Shown in pieces: positions 1 through 12,642 of a stretch of DNA of 64,000 bases. Below the pieces are notes generated by a model. The model was not told the DNA's origin and made no database searches. It was given only the letters and a program-made list of their open reading frames with translations. Every line of letters starts with the position of its first letter. Position 1 is the stretch's first letter. This DNA comes from Ochotona curzoniae. Its lineage: Eukaryota > Chordata > Mammalia > Lagomorpha > Ochotonidae. A program made the position numbers and the translations under genes. The stretch is taken from contig NW_024466599.1 in the NCBI RefSeq assembly GCF_017591425.1, forward strand, positions 58,479,501 through 58,543,500, read 5' to 3'.

Positions 1-1714
1 AGCATTCAATTGTCATTTTTTCCTTTAAAAAGTTAGAATTTTTATTCTGTCTCCAAAAAATTCTTGCAGTGAATGACAGGCTAGTACTGTCTGTAATTTC
101 CTGGGATAGTGTTACTGGCATAAATGAAGTGTCAGGTTCCACACTAATTCATCACTTATTAATTAACAATATCAACAATTCCTTTTTCATCACTGATAAC
201 ACATTTTACTGACTACCAAAAGGATTTTTTTATTACAAAACTTATCTCCAAGGCTCTTTCCTATTATCTACCACAATGATAAAAAAAAATCATCATTCAA
301 TCATCATTTTAATGACTGATCATTTTTCCCTCACTAAAATTAAATCATAAAAGCCATTTAATTAAATTGAATGGTAATTGAATGACTTTAATCATTCAAA
401 GGATTGAAATGGAGGAAGTTTTCTCTGAAAACCTGACAACATGTAATGACATAGTGTGACCAATGTGGCAAATCCTGAGAATAAGCAGGTTAATAACCAT
501 CTTTCCTTTTGGTCTCATCAACACAAAAGCATCTGTTACAAAAGCGCTTTGTTCCTTTTAGCTTTGGGACAGAGTCTAAGCAATGCACAGATACACAAAC
601 AAGAGGTCATGAGGCTTTGCTTTGGGAAAGTTCTTATAAACCATCAAAAGTAAAGCCAGTGTCTTTACTGAACTACCTGGGGCATCCTCCAAAAATTAAT
701 GAATAATATGTAAAATCTGAAAAAAATAGCATGGATTTCCAGTTTTTTGCATCAAAATAATCTTTACATTTATTTTTACTTTTTCAAAATATTCTTGTAT
801 GTTTAAGAGCAAGAATAGATTTTTTTGAACTTTTGAAAATTATTAATGTACATTTATTATTCAGTTTCCATATGTTGGATATGCTGGCAAAATTACAATA
901 TTGGGAAATATTACCTCCCCAATGTGCTGGAGGAGAGTGCCATGTCAACAAATGATTATCATAAGATCAGGTTAGTGGCACAACAGGGTTATGTAGAAGA
1001 TTTTATGAAATTTCAGGTGGGGGAAGGGCAATAAATATCTCCATCACAATTAAGGAAATACACCGGAGAGCTAGAAAGCTCTCTATGCGTCGGAGGCCAT
1101 ACTAGGGAGTTGAAAGTTGAAAACATGTGCAAAGGCTCAGTCTAGCCAGCCAGGAGGAAGCAGTGAAGGAAAACAAGGACCAATAAGCATGGGGAGGGAC
1201 ATGCTATCCCCAACAACGAAAACACTGACATGGCTTGATTAGCTTCTTAGGAGAATCTTTCATGCAACAAGATTGGATGGGGCCTAAGATATAAAGATAG
1301 AAAATAGGGCATAAGAGGAAAGAGAATAAATACAGTAGGAAGACAGGTTGCCATACTTCCATGTGGAAATGATTCTCTTAATTCACAGCAAACTGGAGCT
1401 TCCATAAACTTAACATCTTCTCAGATCCAGGTAATCATTTGGGAGCCCCAGAGTGGAGACAACTGATGTGTGATGTATCATTTCCAGAGTGATGAGACAA
1501 AGGAATACTCTGGAATTTAATTTTATAAAATGGCAGTCCTTGACCAAACTGTAAAGTGTCATTCAAGGTACCCAGAGGACTCATAGTGACCTGCCTGTCC
1601 AACTGTCCCCAGTCATTTTGGCCTTTTCTATATCCTATCACTAACTCCTGCATCTTCTGTAAAATGTGACTCCATCCTTTATATTCAGTGAAATGACCCA
1701 GGTGCTGACAGGCA
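1..1714. other. AT-rich non-coding DNA
   Basis: No gene is seen. The sequence is AT-rich with stop codons in all frames; the small open frames here (at most about 70 codons) have no recognisable protein character. Positions 700-805 carry a fragment of the small inverted-repeat DNA transposon family also seen near 9.1, 22.0, 24.4 and 40.3 kb. I see nothing identifiable at 1040-1660. Confidence 0.6.
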
Positions 1715-1940
1715 ATTATTGCATGTTCTCTGTCTCATATGTGAAGATTTATAAAACTTGACTCAATCTGAATTTAAACTACTGAGTACTGGAGGCCGGG
1801 ACAGGTAGAAATGAGGGGACAGAAGGCAGATGAATAACAGGTATCAAGTCAGTCAGACAGAAGTATTAGGTTTCGTGTTCTGCAGTACAGTAGAATGATG
1901 ACATTTCACAATAATTGACTATATGCTATATGAAAAGCTG
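1715..1940 (+). mobile_element. Old L1 3'UTR fragment
   Basis: The order of words resembles mammalian L1M/L1MA 3'UTRs on the plus strand: a 'gcatgttctctgtctcatatgtg' type segment, a tract about a re-checked insert with a G-rich centre, then a segment ending near 'caataattgactatatgct'. It is heavily diverged and lacks ORF sequence. The call is by remembered consensus. Confidence 0.5.
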
Positions 1941-2189
1941 TAGGACAGGAACCAATAAATGTTAAATGTGGAGAATGGGTATAAAGGCATGGATGTTCTT
2001 TGCTTGGTTTGGTCAGGTCATGCTCTGTGTATGTGTGAAAATATTGCCCTGTGTCCCACAACATATACATGTATTAAAAGTGAATCTGCTATCACAGCTA
2101 GTCTGCCATAACTCCATTCCCCAAAGATTTGCCAACTGTCAACATGTAATGAATTCATACAACAATTCATTGTTAAAATCTGTCTTACT

Positions 2190-2485
2190 TTTTCCATTGA
2201 AAGAGAGAAAGAGAGCGCCAGAAATTTTTCATTCACTGGTTCACTCTTCAAATGGCTGCAATCGCCAAGGCTGATACAAGGCAAGTCCAGGAGCTAAGAG
2301 CTCCATTTGGGTCAATCATGTGGAGAGAAGGGACCCAAGCAATTGAACCATCTTTTGTTGCTTTGCCAAGTACATTAGCATGGAGTTGGAACAGAAGCAG
2401 AGCTTCTCATATGAGTGCTTTGAAATGAGATTCCAGCATCCCAAGTAGCAGGTTCACCCACCACATCAATAACGGCAGTGCCACA
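2190..2485 (-). mobile_element. Old CSINE, antisense
   Basis: On the plus strand it starts with a GA-rich stretch (the complement of the CT-rich SINE 3' end), then 'attcactggttcactcttcaaatggctgcaat', and continues through diverged versions of the CSINE middle to a head near 2480. CpGs are lost and divergence is high, so it belongs to an old subfamily. Confidence 0.75.
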
Positions 2486-3892
2486 GAGCAAATGATTAAA
2501 ATAATCACTCAGAAAAACATTTATGTACTTTTCATGTACTTTTCATGTGCCAGGTACTAAACTCAGGGATACACAGATAACCAAAATAATCAAAAACAAT
2601 GACACAAAGCCTAACATCCTCACAGAACTTTTGTGCCAGTAGAAGTAATATGAAATAACAAGATTTTACAAGGAAATGATAGAGTGCAGTCAATAAACAC
2701 GCCATGCACAGTTGCAGTTACTGTGAATAAGACATCTGAATGAAACTGTGAAGGATCCAAAGGCATAAACTATACAGATTACCTTCTACACAGATAGACT
2801 ATTACAAAGCTACTGCTGCAGGAGTGTGTCTGATACAAGGAAAGATGATCAAAGTAACTACTGTGCTAAGAAAAGTGGGAAAAGTCAGAAACAAAGAAGG
2901 GGCTCAGAGAGGACAATTTGGAAATTCCCTTTTCTCTTTGGGATCAATTCCTAACTTCTGCATACATAACAGCCAAGACTCCACAGGTTCTAAAACTAAA
3001 ATTTGCAAATATTTGAGGGATTTAAAAGAAATTTCCATCCCTTAGAAGGCACATTTTAAAAATGTATCCAACTAATTGAGTTACAAATGATTTGGTGCAT
3101 GCAGTTGGCTAACAGATGGAACAGTATTTTTGTTTGTCTTTCACCCCTGGAGTGAATTTCCAGAAACCCTGAGCTGGGTGTTCCTACATTATTGTCAGAG
3201 TGACAGTTACATGTGTCTAATCCTTTGTTAGAATCAATGGATTTTTAAAGAAAAGTTCATGGAACTATTATTTACATAGGTATGAATAATACCTTGACGA
3301 AAGAAAAGCAGTTGGGAAATGCTTTAAATTTTTAAATGATGTACTGTAGTAATTATAAGTAATTATGTATCAGCATACTATGTGCTGATGATGTTCAATT
3401 AGCTCTATTTCAAAAATTCCATGTCTCAGAAGAACCTAAAGGGAGTATTCTTGCATCCTCAAAGCACGGAACATTCACTAAAAGACTCAGGTACAGAGAT
3501 TTGCCAAGTGTGGTATAATCTGTGATTATCTGATTCTTCCTCCCCCACCCCTTTATTTCTGACTTGATGTTATGTGATCCTTTCGCTCATCCACTACATT
3601 ATGTGACTGGAACTAAGCATCCAGAAACATCTGAGCTCAGTGAAAGTGTGTGTGCACACATCTCATTCCTAAAACTGCCATTTGATATCTGACAATTATT
3701 TCCTCAATTTTACATGAGCCAACACAGAGAGGCTCTATATGCAGTTAGATCCCCCTTTGTCACTCCACTGACACCGAAACAGTCCCAGCCTAGTAGCAGG
3801 CATCACACACTGTAGGGTGCAGTGGGATCATGTTTTCTTGGTGGGGACTGGGGGAGGGGGAGACAGAAGGGCAACTGTTTTGGCAGTAGCTT
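2486..3892. other. Unique DNA with ancient repeat traces
   Basis: No gene is seen. Positions 2524-2640 ('catgtgccaggtactaaactc...ggatacacagata') resemble a widespread ancient mammalian interspersed repeat that I cannot name with certainty. Positions 3680-3770 weakly resemble an antisense MIR core. The rest is single-copy AT-rich DNA. Confidence 0.45.
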
Positions 3893-4253
3893 CCATACAT
3901 CTTCTTTTTTTTTTAAAGATTTATTTTTATTATTTTTTTTATTGGAAAGGCAGATATACAGAGAGGAGAGACAGAGAGGAAGATCTTCCGTCCAATGATT
4001 AACTCCCCAAGTGAGCGCAACGGGCCGATGCTATGCCAATCCGAAGCCAGGAGCCTCTTCTGGGTCTCCCACATGGGTGCAGGGTCCCAAGGCTTTGGGC
4101 CGTCCTGGACTGCTTTCCCAGGCCACAGGCAGGGAGCTGGATGGGAAGCGGGGCTGCCGGGATTAGAACTGGCGCCCATATGGGATCCTGGGGCGTGCAA
4201 GGCGAGGACCTTAACCACTTGCGCCACCGCGTCGGGCCCCATACATCTTCTTT
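3893..4253 (-). mobile_element. Young CSINE with 15-bp TSD
   Basis: A full-length pika-type CSINE on the minus strand. The plus strand shows the complement of its A-rich tail at 3908-3940, then the CT-rich zone, body and GGGCCC head ending at 4238. It is flanked by an exact 15-bp TSD, ccatacatcttcttt, at 3893-3907 and 4239-4253. Several CpGs survive. The tRNA-like head carries A- and B-box-like pol III sequences. The perfect TSD and retained CpGs mark it as one of the youngest insertions in the window. Confidence 0.95.
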
Positions 4254-4343
4254 GTCACTCATATGCTCACTCTTACTCCCAAATTGTCAAAACCTCAGAA
4301 ACACGTAACTGAATATACAAGAAAGCTAGTACTTATTTTTAGT

Positions 4344-4686
4344 TTTTAAAATTTAGTCTATTTATTTGAAGAAGTATTTACTCATTTATTTTTATTTGAA
4401 AGGCAGATTTACAAAGAAAGAAGGAGAAACAGTGAGACAAGTCTTCCAACTGTTGGCTCACTCTCAAGTAGCTGTAATGGCCAAAGCTGGGCCAAAACCA
4501 AGAGCTCCTTGCGCATCTCCCATGGGGGTGTAGAAACCCAAGCCCTTGAGCTACCCTTTGCTCTTTTCCCACAGTCACATTATAGGGAGCTGGCTGGAAA
4601 TGGAGCAGCTGGGACCTGAACTGGTGCCCAAATGGAATACCGACACTGCAGGCAGGGGTTTAACACAATCTATTACAGTGCTGGCC
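4344..4686 (-). mobile_element. Old CSINE, antisense
   Basis: The recognisable CSINE 3' zone ('atttgaaaggcagatttacaaag', then purine-rich) is followed by 'ccaactgttggctcactc' and the head complement 'acagtgctggccc' near 4686. It is well diverged from the young copy 100 bp to its left. It abuts another antisense copy at about 4688, so the two form a head-to-tail pair. Confidence 0.85.
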
Positions 4687-4687
4687 C

Positions 4688-5055
4688 AAGATTTATTCTG
4701 TTTATTTGAATGGCACAGATACAGGGTATGAGGGGAGGCAGGGGGAGGGAGGAGAGAAAGAGAGAGAGACAGACAGAGAGAGAGAGACAGAGAAAGAAAT
4801 ATCAAAATATCTTCCACCTGACAGCTCATCCCCCAAATGGTTGAACTGCTAAGGCACTGCCAGACTGAAGCCAGGAGCCTGGAATTTCTTCTGAGTGTCC
4901 AACCTGGGTGCAAGGTCTCAAGTACTTGGGCCATTTTTATGATGCTATACAAGGTGAATTAGAAGGGAGATGTTCATGTGGAGCAGCTGGAAATTGAACT
5001 GCTGTTCATACGAGATGCCAGTGTCATATGCAGTGGCTCTACCCACTACACAACA
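4688..5055 (-). mobile_element. Old CSINE, antisense, with GA-rich expansion
   Basis: A second antisense CSINE directly adjoining the previous one. Its tail complement starts at about 4689 ('aagatttattctg'). A GGGA/GA-rich expansion (4735-4795) occupies the usual CT-rich 3' zone. The head complement lies at about 5030-5055. Confidence 0.8.
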
Positions 5056-5229
5056 ACAACACATAACTTATAGTATTTAATTAGGATATCATGTGGAAAC
5101 AACCCAATTCTAACACCACCCAAAGGTAACAGCATTTTTGGGACAACATTATAGGCAAATGAAATCAGCTTATGAAATGATTTCCTGTACCCTTCCTTAT
5201 GTTTATAGTAGCTGAATGCATAATCACTG

Positions 5230-5480
5230 AAGTATGGATTGCTATAGATGTCTATCACCAATATCCGGCTAAAGAAAATATGGTACGAATGCATGATGAA
5301 ATATTATTTAGTCACAAAAAAATCAATGAAACCCTGACATTTGCAGCAAAATGAATGCAACTGGAGATTGTTATGCTAAATGAAATAAGCAGACCCTGAA
5401 AGACTAATGTCACACGGTTTCTCTTATTTTTGCAGTTAATATATAAAGATCACTAAAGTTGTATAAATATATCATTTTAT
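5230..5480 (+). mobile_element. L1 3' end fragment
   Basis: The plus strand carries the conserved L1 end-of-ORF2/3'UTR wording: 'gaaatattatttagtcac' (tree of 'gaatactattcagccat'), 'atttgcagcaaaatgaatgcaactgga', and 'atgctaaatgaaataagcagac'. It is a short, old 5'-truncated copy without coding potential. The left boundary may extend to about 5085. Confidence 0.75.
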
Positions 5481-7160
5481 ACAATATCCTATGAGGATAT
5501 ACTCTTCCCCACGTTAAAAAAAAAAGAGAGAGAAATAGAATAGGAATACTGAGGGCTCTTGGGATCCTAGCAATGCATTGTTATTCATTTGGGTTTCAGT
5601 TTTGAGTGTGATTAGAGGTCCCAAACTACATATATTTGTATAGCAATATACATTTCTTGATATGTATACTGCATGTCAGTAAAATGGTAAGAGAAAAACA
5701 AATCTGCAGAGCAGGTGGAAGTAAAACCACTATCTCCTTCCCACTTTGCTCTGTCCAATGTACTGGTAAATGGTATTTCCCTGAGGAAGTTGCCTCTGAC
5801 GCCCCAAACGTGCCATAGGGGCTATGGTGGAGCCGTCTAAGGTTGGCACTGTGTTGAAAAGAGTAATACTCAAGCAAATTACACTACCATTTCTGCTATG
5901 TCGATTTTCATCAGATGCAGAAGCAGCGATCTGAAGACTGCCACATGAGTCAGAGCAAACCATTTATGAGTCCATGAAGACATCAGCTCAACTTTGATTG
6001 AATCCTGTCCAAATAATATTCTTCACTAAATGAAATCTGCAGTTTAGGTTTAAACTAGTTAGGTAACATGGTAGGTCTTCAATGTATCACACTGTAGGCC
6101 ACCTGGCCCAGCTTGGGTAAGAGAGAATACAACATTGGCATGGGGGTGGGCTGGGAACAGCACCTGAACACTCCAATATGGAACGCAGGTATCCCACATT
6201 TCAGCTTAAGCACTGCACTAATAATATCTTACTATTTTAAAGCTGCTCTTGAAATGTCATGATTTTCAGGAAAGGGTTGCAGGCTAGGCAAAGAGCCCCT
6301 GTATTTCTAGCTTTATGATGCTTTTGCATCTGTATGTCAGGTTTTGGCTTTAGATTAGTTAGAATAGTTGCCTGTTTATGGAAAAGAACTGAAGAAACAG
6401 ATTTTTATTTTTATTCTAAAATGTTAGCTTTCTAGGAGCTGTTACACATATTCCATAACCAGTGATTCTGAACTCAATAAATATACCTAATGGTAATGGG
6501 TGAAATTAAATCTTTTTTGGATAATTTACAAGGTACATGGGGATTATTCTTGAGAATGTAAATTTTCTTCATATAGCAGTTGAGATGGTATGTGTAAGAA
6601 ATTAGACTATATTTTCCTGAGGTTTCTTTTCCAAGAGTTTCTTGAATAATCTTGTTAATTGTTTAAAATGAAACACCGAGACTCGAATTGGAGTTTGTTT
6701 CCTGAATGGAAATCAATATGGAAAACAGTAAAAAGCATGGTCAGTGAGTTCCGACAAGTCATTAAACTGCTCTATACCATGGTTCTGTCCTTCTAAAAAA
6801 TAAAAGGAACATGTGGATAGCAAATGAAATTAAATAAATGAAATAGATGTAGGACAGGTTTGCAAATGGAAGCCGAGATCTATTCATCTGATAGCATTCC
6901 ACAACTGTCTAGGTGCTGCCCACTCTCTTTCCATTTTTCAGCATATAATTTTGCTTTAAAATTGTGCCAGACTGCACATGCATCTGGGGTTAAAGGCTAC
7001 GAACTCAGCTGTGTCTGCCATGAGCACAGACTGCAGAGCAGCTGTCACCAATGCAACTCTGAGGTTGGTGGAAATTTCCAGAAAAGCAAGACAAGACATG
7101 GGCTCTGTGCACAGAGCTTGGCCTACTTCCTGTATGGCAGTATAGCCACTTTAACGCATT
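5481..7160. other. Non-coding DNA with a CSINE fragment
   Basis: No gene is seen. A diverged antisense CSINE head/middle fragment lies at about 6100-6230 ('cacctggcccagcttggg...caatatggaacgcaggtatcccac'). The rest is AT-rich single-copy sequence. The 106-codon frame at 6860-7180 is not recognisable as a protein. Confidence 0.5.
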
Positions 7161-7164
7161 CTCT

Positions 7165-7454
7165 GAGGGTGGACAATTAGCGCAGTGGTTAAAATACCTG
7201 TGCCTCACTGGAGTGCCTGTCTTAGATTCTTGCTTTGGATTCCTGGTTTCAGCTTCCTGTTAATGCAGACCCTGGGAGGCAACAGTGATGGCTTAATTAA
7301 GTGAGCTCCTGCCACAGTGTGGGACCTGGACTGAGTGATGGCTCCTAGCTTTGGCTTGGCCCAGATCCAGTTACTGTAAACATCTGGGGACTGAACTGTG
7401 GGAGAAAGATCCTTATCTCTGGCTGCCTTCTCTGTCTCTTAAATAAATAAATTA
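7165..7454 (+). mobile_element. Old CSINE, sense
   Basis: The tRNA-like head 'gacaattagcgcagtggttaaaatacctg' is followed by diverged SINE middle ('ttggattcctggtttcagcttcctg', 'tgggacctggactgagtgatggctcctagc') and a tail 'ctgtctcttaaataaataaatta'. It lacks the CpGs and the 'ggatcccatatgggcgcc' block of younger copies. Confidence 0.8.
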
Positions 7455-8044
7455 GGAATCCAAAACAACTCCCTCAATTTCCACGTACTTGGGTCTCCCC
7501 AGGAAAGCCTCTCATGCAGTGGCTGAGATATGGAAAGGAACACATTGTGAGTACTGAGGATGCCTGCTCTGTTGAATCCCTCCTTGTCACAAAAGCAAAC
7601 ACAGAACAAGAGATCTTGCCTCACCCTGTGCCTCTTAGACTCTCATGTGTGCTAAACCTCTGCTCCCTCAGCCTCCAATTTTCAGCTAGGAACATTCCCA
7701 ACCCACTGGAGGCTCCTCTCCTAGGTGGCACCTAGGCAACCCACTGCTCTCTCTTCAAGTGCACTTCCCCTAAGGAAGTTTTTCCCACTTTGCAGACTAA
7801 TTTAGGTTCCTTTGTTTTACATTTTAACAGTAGCTAACACTTTCCTTCCCAGCCTGCATTGGCCAATTGTAGTTTCACATTTGGGTGGCATTCAATGTGC
7901 TCTTCTGGCGGGTGTGAACTCATGAGGGCAGACAGAGAGTAATTCTTAAAGCTGTCGCCTGATTCCAGCCACACAGTGGGTATCCATTGGTGTGGCCAGG
8001 GAAAAACACATTTAGACCGCTGGTTAGAAAGTTTGTTCAATTAT

Positions 8045-8385
8045 AGGTCAGGTATTGGGTTCATCAGTGTGCCCCCAGTCCACTGTAAACTTCAGGAGAT
8101 GCCGACGTGATGGTGTAAGGAATGGGTTCTGTAACAGGTGATGAGGCTTCGAAGGCTCCTGTCTCATGAATGGGATTAAGGCCCTGATAAAAGAGGCTTA
8201 TGTAGCATTTGGCTCACTTGCCCTTCTGCCTTCTGCCATGTGAAGATGCAACAAAAAGGCCCTCAACCTAGTAAATGCTGACGCCTTGACATGGAATCCC
8301 CAGCCTCCAGAGCTGTGAGAAAATACATTGCTGCTTTTAAAACTCGCCTGGACTGTGATATTCTGTTGAAGCAGCACTAACAAAA
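8045..8385 (+). mobile_element. MaLR LTR (MST/THE1-like)
   Basis: The plus strand follows the internal order of mammalian MaLR LTRs: 'ggtgatgaggcttcgaaggctcctgtctcatgaatgggattaaggccctgataaaagaggct', then 'cttctgccatgtgaagatgcaacaaaaaggc', then 'cagcctccagagctgtgagaaaatac' and a U5-like end near 8385. It is a non-autonomous ERVL-related solo LTR or fragment. Divergence is considerable and no internal region is attached. Confidence 0.8.
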
Positions 8386-11133
8386 CAAAGCAAAAAGAGT
8401 TAAGTTCTCAATCCTCTTGTTAGGTTGGGTAGAGCAGAAGTGAGTCTACCAGCCAAAGTCAAAAGTCAAGTTTATACTCTTATCTAGGAATCTGAAATGC
8501 CAAATCATCCCAATCTTGTTTCTGTGCAAAAGGTCAACACCCACCATGATGGGTAGCCCATACCGCATGTCACACACAAGCCCAAACCAAGCAGCTGATG
8601 CCTTCTACCATCCTCTGCAACTGAAATGTACAAAAGCCCAGTGCTGTATATCCTAGGCAGCCACTTTCTTTATTCATTCACCCCACAAGGGGGAAATGAT
8701 CAGACTCTCTCCCTTGACTAATAAAATCCTTTGCTTGAACTAAGTCTCCAAACCTAACACCCCTCACCATCCTTTTCACATGTCACTCCCTATTTCATTT
8801 CTTTATCACCCTGAATCTATCACAGTCTCTGAATGCTGCTCATGGATTTAACAGATTAAGATATCCCTTCCTTATGTTTGGTGTATTCTGAGGACTGTAT
8901 GTCCTCTGATGTGGGAAGTGAGGATGAGTGAGAGATGGGACGTTGATCCCTGAAGGAGCAATCCAGGAGTGCATGCGAAAGCTTCAGACTATTCTTTAGC
9001 TACAGGACTCTCATAGCCAGGGTTCCCACTGGATCCTAACAGCATATGAAATGACTCTTCCTCAGGCCTCTTAGGAATGGTACATATCAGGGTATTTCAA
9101 AATACTCACAGAAAATGAATTTTATGAAAAACCATTCATGAATTTCAAAAAAGTAGGCATCCAAATACACATGTTTTAATTTTCTTTTTCAATGAAATTT
9201 CAAAAGTCCCCTTGAAACTGACACCATCCTAATTGTAAAAGAGGATATCCCTCCCATACAGGGGTTCCTATAGGCATTTGGGCCATTGCAGAATCCTAGG
9301 GGCTGCCCTGGAGGCTCACCATCCAGAGCGCACTGGAGACGTGCCTATTCTCCTCTTGGAGCACATGTTAAGATTGGAAAGGTAAGTCATCAGCTTTCTC
9401 ATTCTGGATAATGGCTCCTTTTCTTGGATCTCCTTCCAGTCCAGTTCAGTACAGGCAGTTCTAACATGTGATTCTCATAAAGTTCAGCCAAGAAGGCAAG
9501 AACAGATAAAATTCAGTTGTAAAAGACTGGCGTCCCATTATCTTATATCCATGTGGTTAAACACACAGCAACTTGCTGTCAAAGCAACATAACAAAACTC
9601 CCACTAGGTCACCATCGAAGATCAGGGCATTACCAAATTGTGTAAGTAATCAATAAGCTTGCACCACACCTGAAACATGGCTCAGGCATCTAAAAGGCAA
9701 CATGGGCAAAAAGCTGGCAAGAAGCAAGGGCACAGCTGATGCTGTCCCACAGGCTTCTCAGGAGTGTCCTTCCCCACCCCCTGATCCACCTACTACCATC
9801 TGGTGCTCCACACAGAACTCTGGGCCACACGTCCCTGTAGGCAGTGGTGTCGCCCATGAGCTCGCTCTATCTGCCCACACAGCCTCCTCGCACAGAGACT
9901 GCCCAGACAAGAGGACTCCATGACAGGGACGTGAAGGGAGCACCAGTGTGAGAAATGGCAAGGTGACACATTCAGGCTCTCATCTCAAGATGAAGGACTA
10001 AATAAGACCCAGGAAGCAACTTACTTGCACAAATTGTATGACTGATGTGACTGTAATTTCTTAAATTGGGAAGTTGGAACCCTGAAGGTTAAGCACTTCG
10101 ATATGACCATAGACTCATAGGAGACCCAAAGTCAGAATTAGAAACTGCCCATCCTTTAACACACCTGACTGTCCACCGCAGTCAGCTGAAACGGAAAACA
10201 AACTAGAACGTCCCAGAGCATATTCTAGAACCAAGAAGCTCCACATCTGACAATGTACTAATTTCTGGAAAGTTTGCAGGTGATTGGTCAGATTTAGAAA
10301 CACTTCTCAGAGTCAACAAATCGCAGTTATCATTTGTATTCATAGAGGACAAAAAAGGAAGGTAATTAAAACTTACAGCTGAAGGTACTAGAATATGAGT
10401 AAAGTTTGGTAACAATATACAACATATGCAAAAAAATGTGCTGAGAAATTGATATAAGAACAGAAGGGAAAGTAAGTGCAATGAACAGACAAGGAGTGTT
10501 GTTTCCCATCTCAAGTTTGGGAAACAGCCTAAGGATTTGACATTAAATAATTTACTTTGAAACAGATAAATACAGAAGGTTGAGAAATTTCTCAGTGTCT
10601 TCAGAAACCCTGTGTACCACATCTGGGATCACGGTCACTATCTTTGTTCTGACATTTCAAAGTCCCTGTATTCATTTTGCCAACACTTTCCTATCTGTAG
10701 GTATCTTGGCCCCGAGTATCACCTGTGTCCAGCCTATTCTCCATGCTGTTGCTGGACAAACTGCACAGGGATTCAGGCCTAAATTCATGCATAATTGCTT
10801 CCTATCAATAAAGCTTCAAAGCCTTACAAATGTTTTGTCACTGTAGTACTCTATACATAGTGATTAAATCAAATCAATGATTTATATTATACATACATAA
10901 GGCTCAGACCACTGGGTAATGTGTTGAAAAATAATTTCTATGATCAGAAAAGCATATTTTTGTTAATCCTATTGAATGTTAATCTGTTTGAGTTTATTTC
11001 CCTCAAATAAAAAAATAAATCTTTAAAAATATGTGATTGACAGCTGATTAATCATTCTAAATAAACTAAGCAGGTTCTCAAAATTTAAAAAGAAAAATGC
11101 CTCTGGACTATCCTTAATGTGGTTCTTGGTTAT
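8386..11133. other. Unique non-coding DNA
   Basis: No gene is recognised. It contains one small inverted-repeat DNA transposon (9087-9210, listed separately). The long minus-strand open frame at 10203-10622 (139 codons) is discussed under rejected items. A short 'aaataaatctttaaaa' at 11005-11030 may be the stub of a CSINE tail. Confidence 0.5.
9087..9210. mobile_element. MITE-like inverted-repeat DNA transposon
   Basis: The left end 'agggtatttcaaaatactcacagaaaatg' and the complement of the right end (9175-9210) form diverged terminal inverted repeats of about 28 bp around an AT-rich centre. The same layout recurs at 700-805, 21999-22112, 24372-24500 and about 40290-40435. No transposase is encoded. 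It resembles mammal-wide non-autonomous mariner-type elements; the exact family name is not certain. Confidence 0.6.
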
Positions 11134-11533
11134 CTTGGCTCATTTAAAAAATACTTATTTATTTTCATTTGAAAGGATTTATTTGAAAGTCAGAGAGAAA
11201 GAGAGAGATCTTTCATTAGAGAAAGAGAGGAGGGAGTAAGGGAGAGAGAGAATCTTCCTTGTGCTGATTCACTCCCCAAGATGATGGAACAGCAGGAGCA
11301 GAGCCAATCCAACGCCAGGAGCCAGAAGCCTCTTCCAGGTCTCCCATGTGCCTCTTCCCTTGGGGCAGGGGCCCAATGACTTGAGTCATTCTCTGCTGCT
11401 TTCCCAGTGCATCAGCAGGAAGCAGGAGCAGAAACCAGAGCACCTGAGGCATGAACTGGTACTCATATGGATCCTGGCACTGCAGGCTGAAAATTTGCCT
11501 GTTGAGCTACTGTGCTGGCCCCTTGGCTTATTT
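11134..11533 (-). mobile_element. CSINE, antisense, with 12-bp TSD
   Basis: An older-subfamily CSINE body (11146-11521) on the minus strand. It has an expanded purine-rich 3' zone (11190-11260) and a head complement 'gagctactgtgctggcccc' at its right end. A TSD of 12 bp with one mismatch, cttggctcattt / cttggcttattt, lies at 11134-11145 and 11522-11533. Confidence 0.9.
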
Positions 11534-12640
11534 TCAATGTTGCACTTACACATCATGAGCTTCACATAGTAAGAAATACTTACTGGCCTCCAGAGATACT
11601 GCCATACACATACTGCTGCATATATTTATTTTCTGTGTGAAATGTCCAGATCACTACCTTCAATTTCCTCCCCTGATTTTCACTTAAACAACCACATATT
11701 CCTTTAGTCTTAAGGAAAATGTCATTCCCCATCAGGAGATATTTTTATTTTAATAAGAATGAAAGGGAAGGAAATTAAAATTTTGCTAGTCAAATTCCAA
11801 ACATAAACCAGAATTGAGGAAGACACTAGTGGGCATATAACCACTTAAATTACTGTCTCTGCACAGTTGCCTGTTTTGCCAGTGAGTCAACATCAAAGGG
11901 AAAAAGATACGAATGTCAGGATATAACAGTTCCAGATTCATTTCTACCTGGATCGACGGCAATCACATTTTTACGAGATTGGTGAAGATACTAATGTTGA
12001 TACTGTTAAGCCCAATACACAAATCTAGATTAAATTTTTGGACACATTTATGGAAATAGGTAAGCTGGGGAATGCAATTACTACTTGTAAATCATTTTCC
12101 TATAACCTTTTCTTCCAATAGCATTAAATAGCAAAATGCAACTGATGCTATTTTAGCTACAAGCAGAAGAAAATAAATCCTTCTGGCAACATGCATCTGT
12201 CAAGGGATTTGATGCTCTCCAAAATACTCCTTGGTATTATGCAAGCAATCTTTCACTTCTAAAGGGGATTCTCATTGATATGTATGAGCTAAGCACTCTA
12301 TTATTTATGCTCAAGTGCAAATTGATACATATAAGAAAAGTGCAAAATTAAGGGACATGTGTATTAAAAGATTTAAAGTGGTAATTATGTATCCAGTGTG
12401 GATTATTTAAACGCAGTGACATTACAAAATGCTTTAATAAATCTAAGTATGACTTTGGAATGCATTGCTTTTCAAAGGCCTGTAAATGAAGTAACAATCA
12501 CCACGGTTGTTCTGGAAGGCACCCTAAGACTGTGAAAACAATTTAAATGGAGAGTACAATGGAATCATTCTAGAACAAGTACTATGCTAGAAGTTAAAAA
12601 AGCAGAGTTACCTGACAGAACTTTCCATGATAATGAAAAT
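11534..12640. other. Unique non-coding DNA
   Basis: No gene is recognised in any frame. It is AT-rich single-copy sequence with no clear repeat. Confidence 0.5.
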
Positions 12641-12642
12641 GT

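Noticed and set aside
10203..10622. 139-codon minus-strand open frame, hydrophobic
   Set aside because: Rich in Leu/Phe/Ser/Cys as expected from T-rich DNA, with no domain, no splice context and no recognisable family. Treated as chance.
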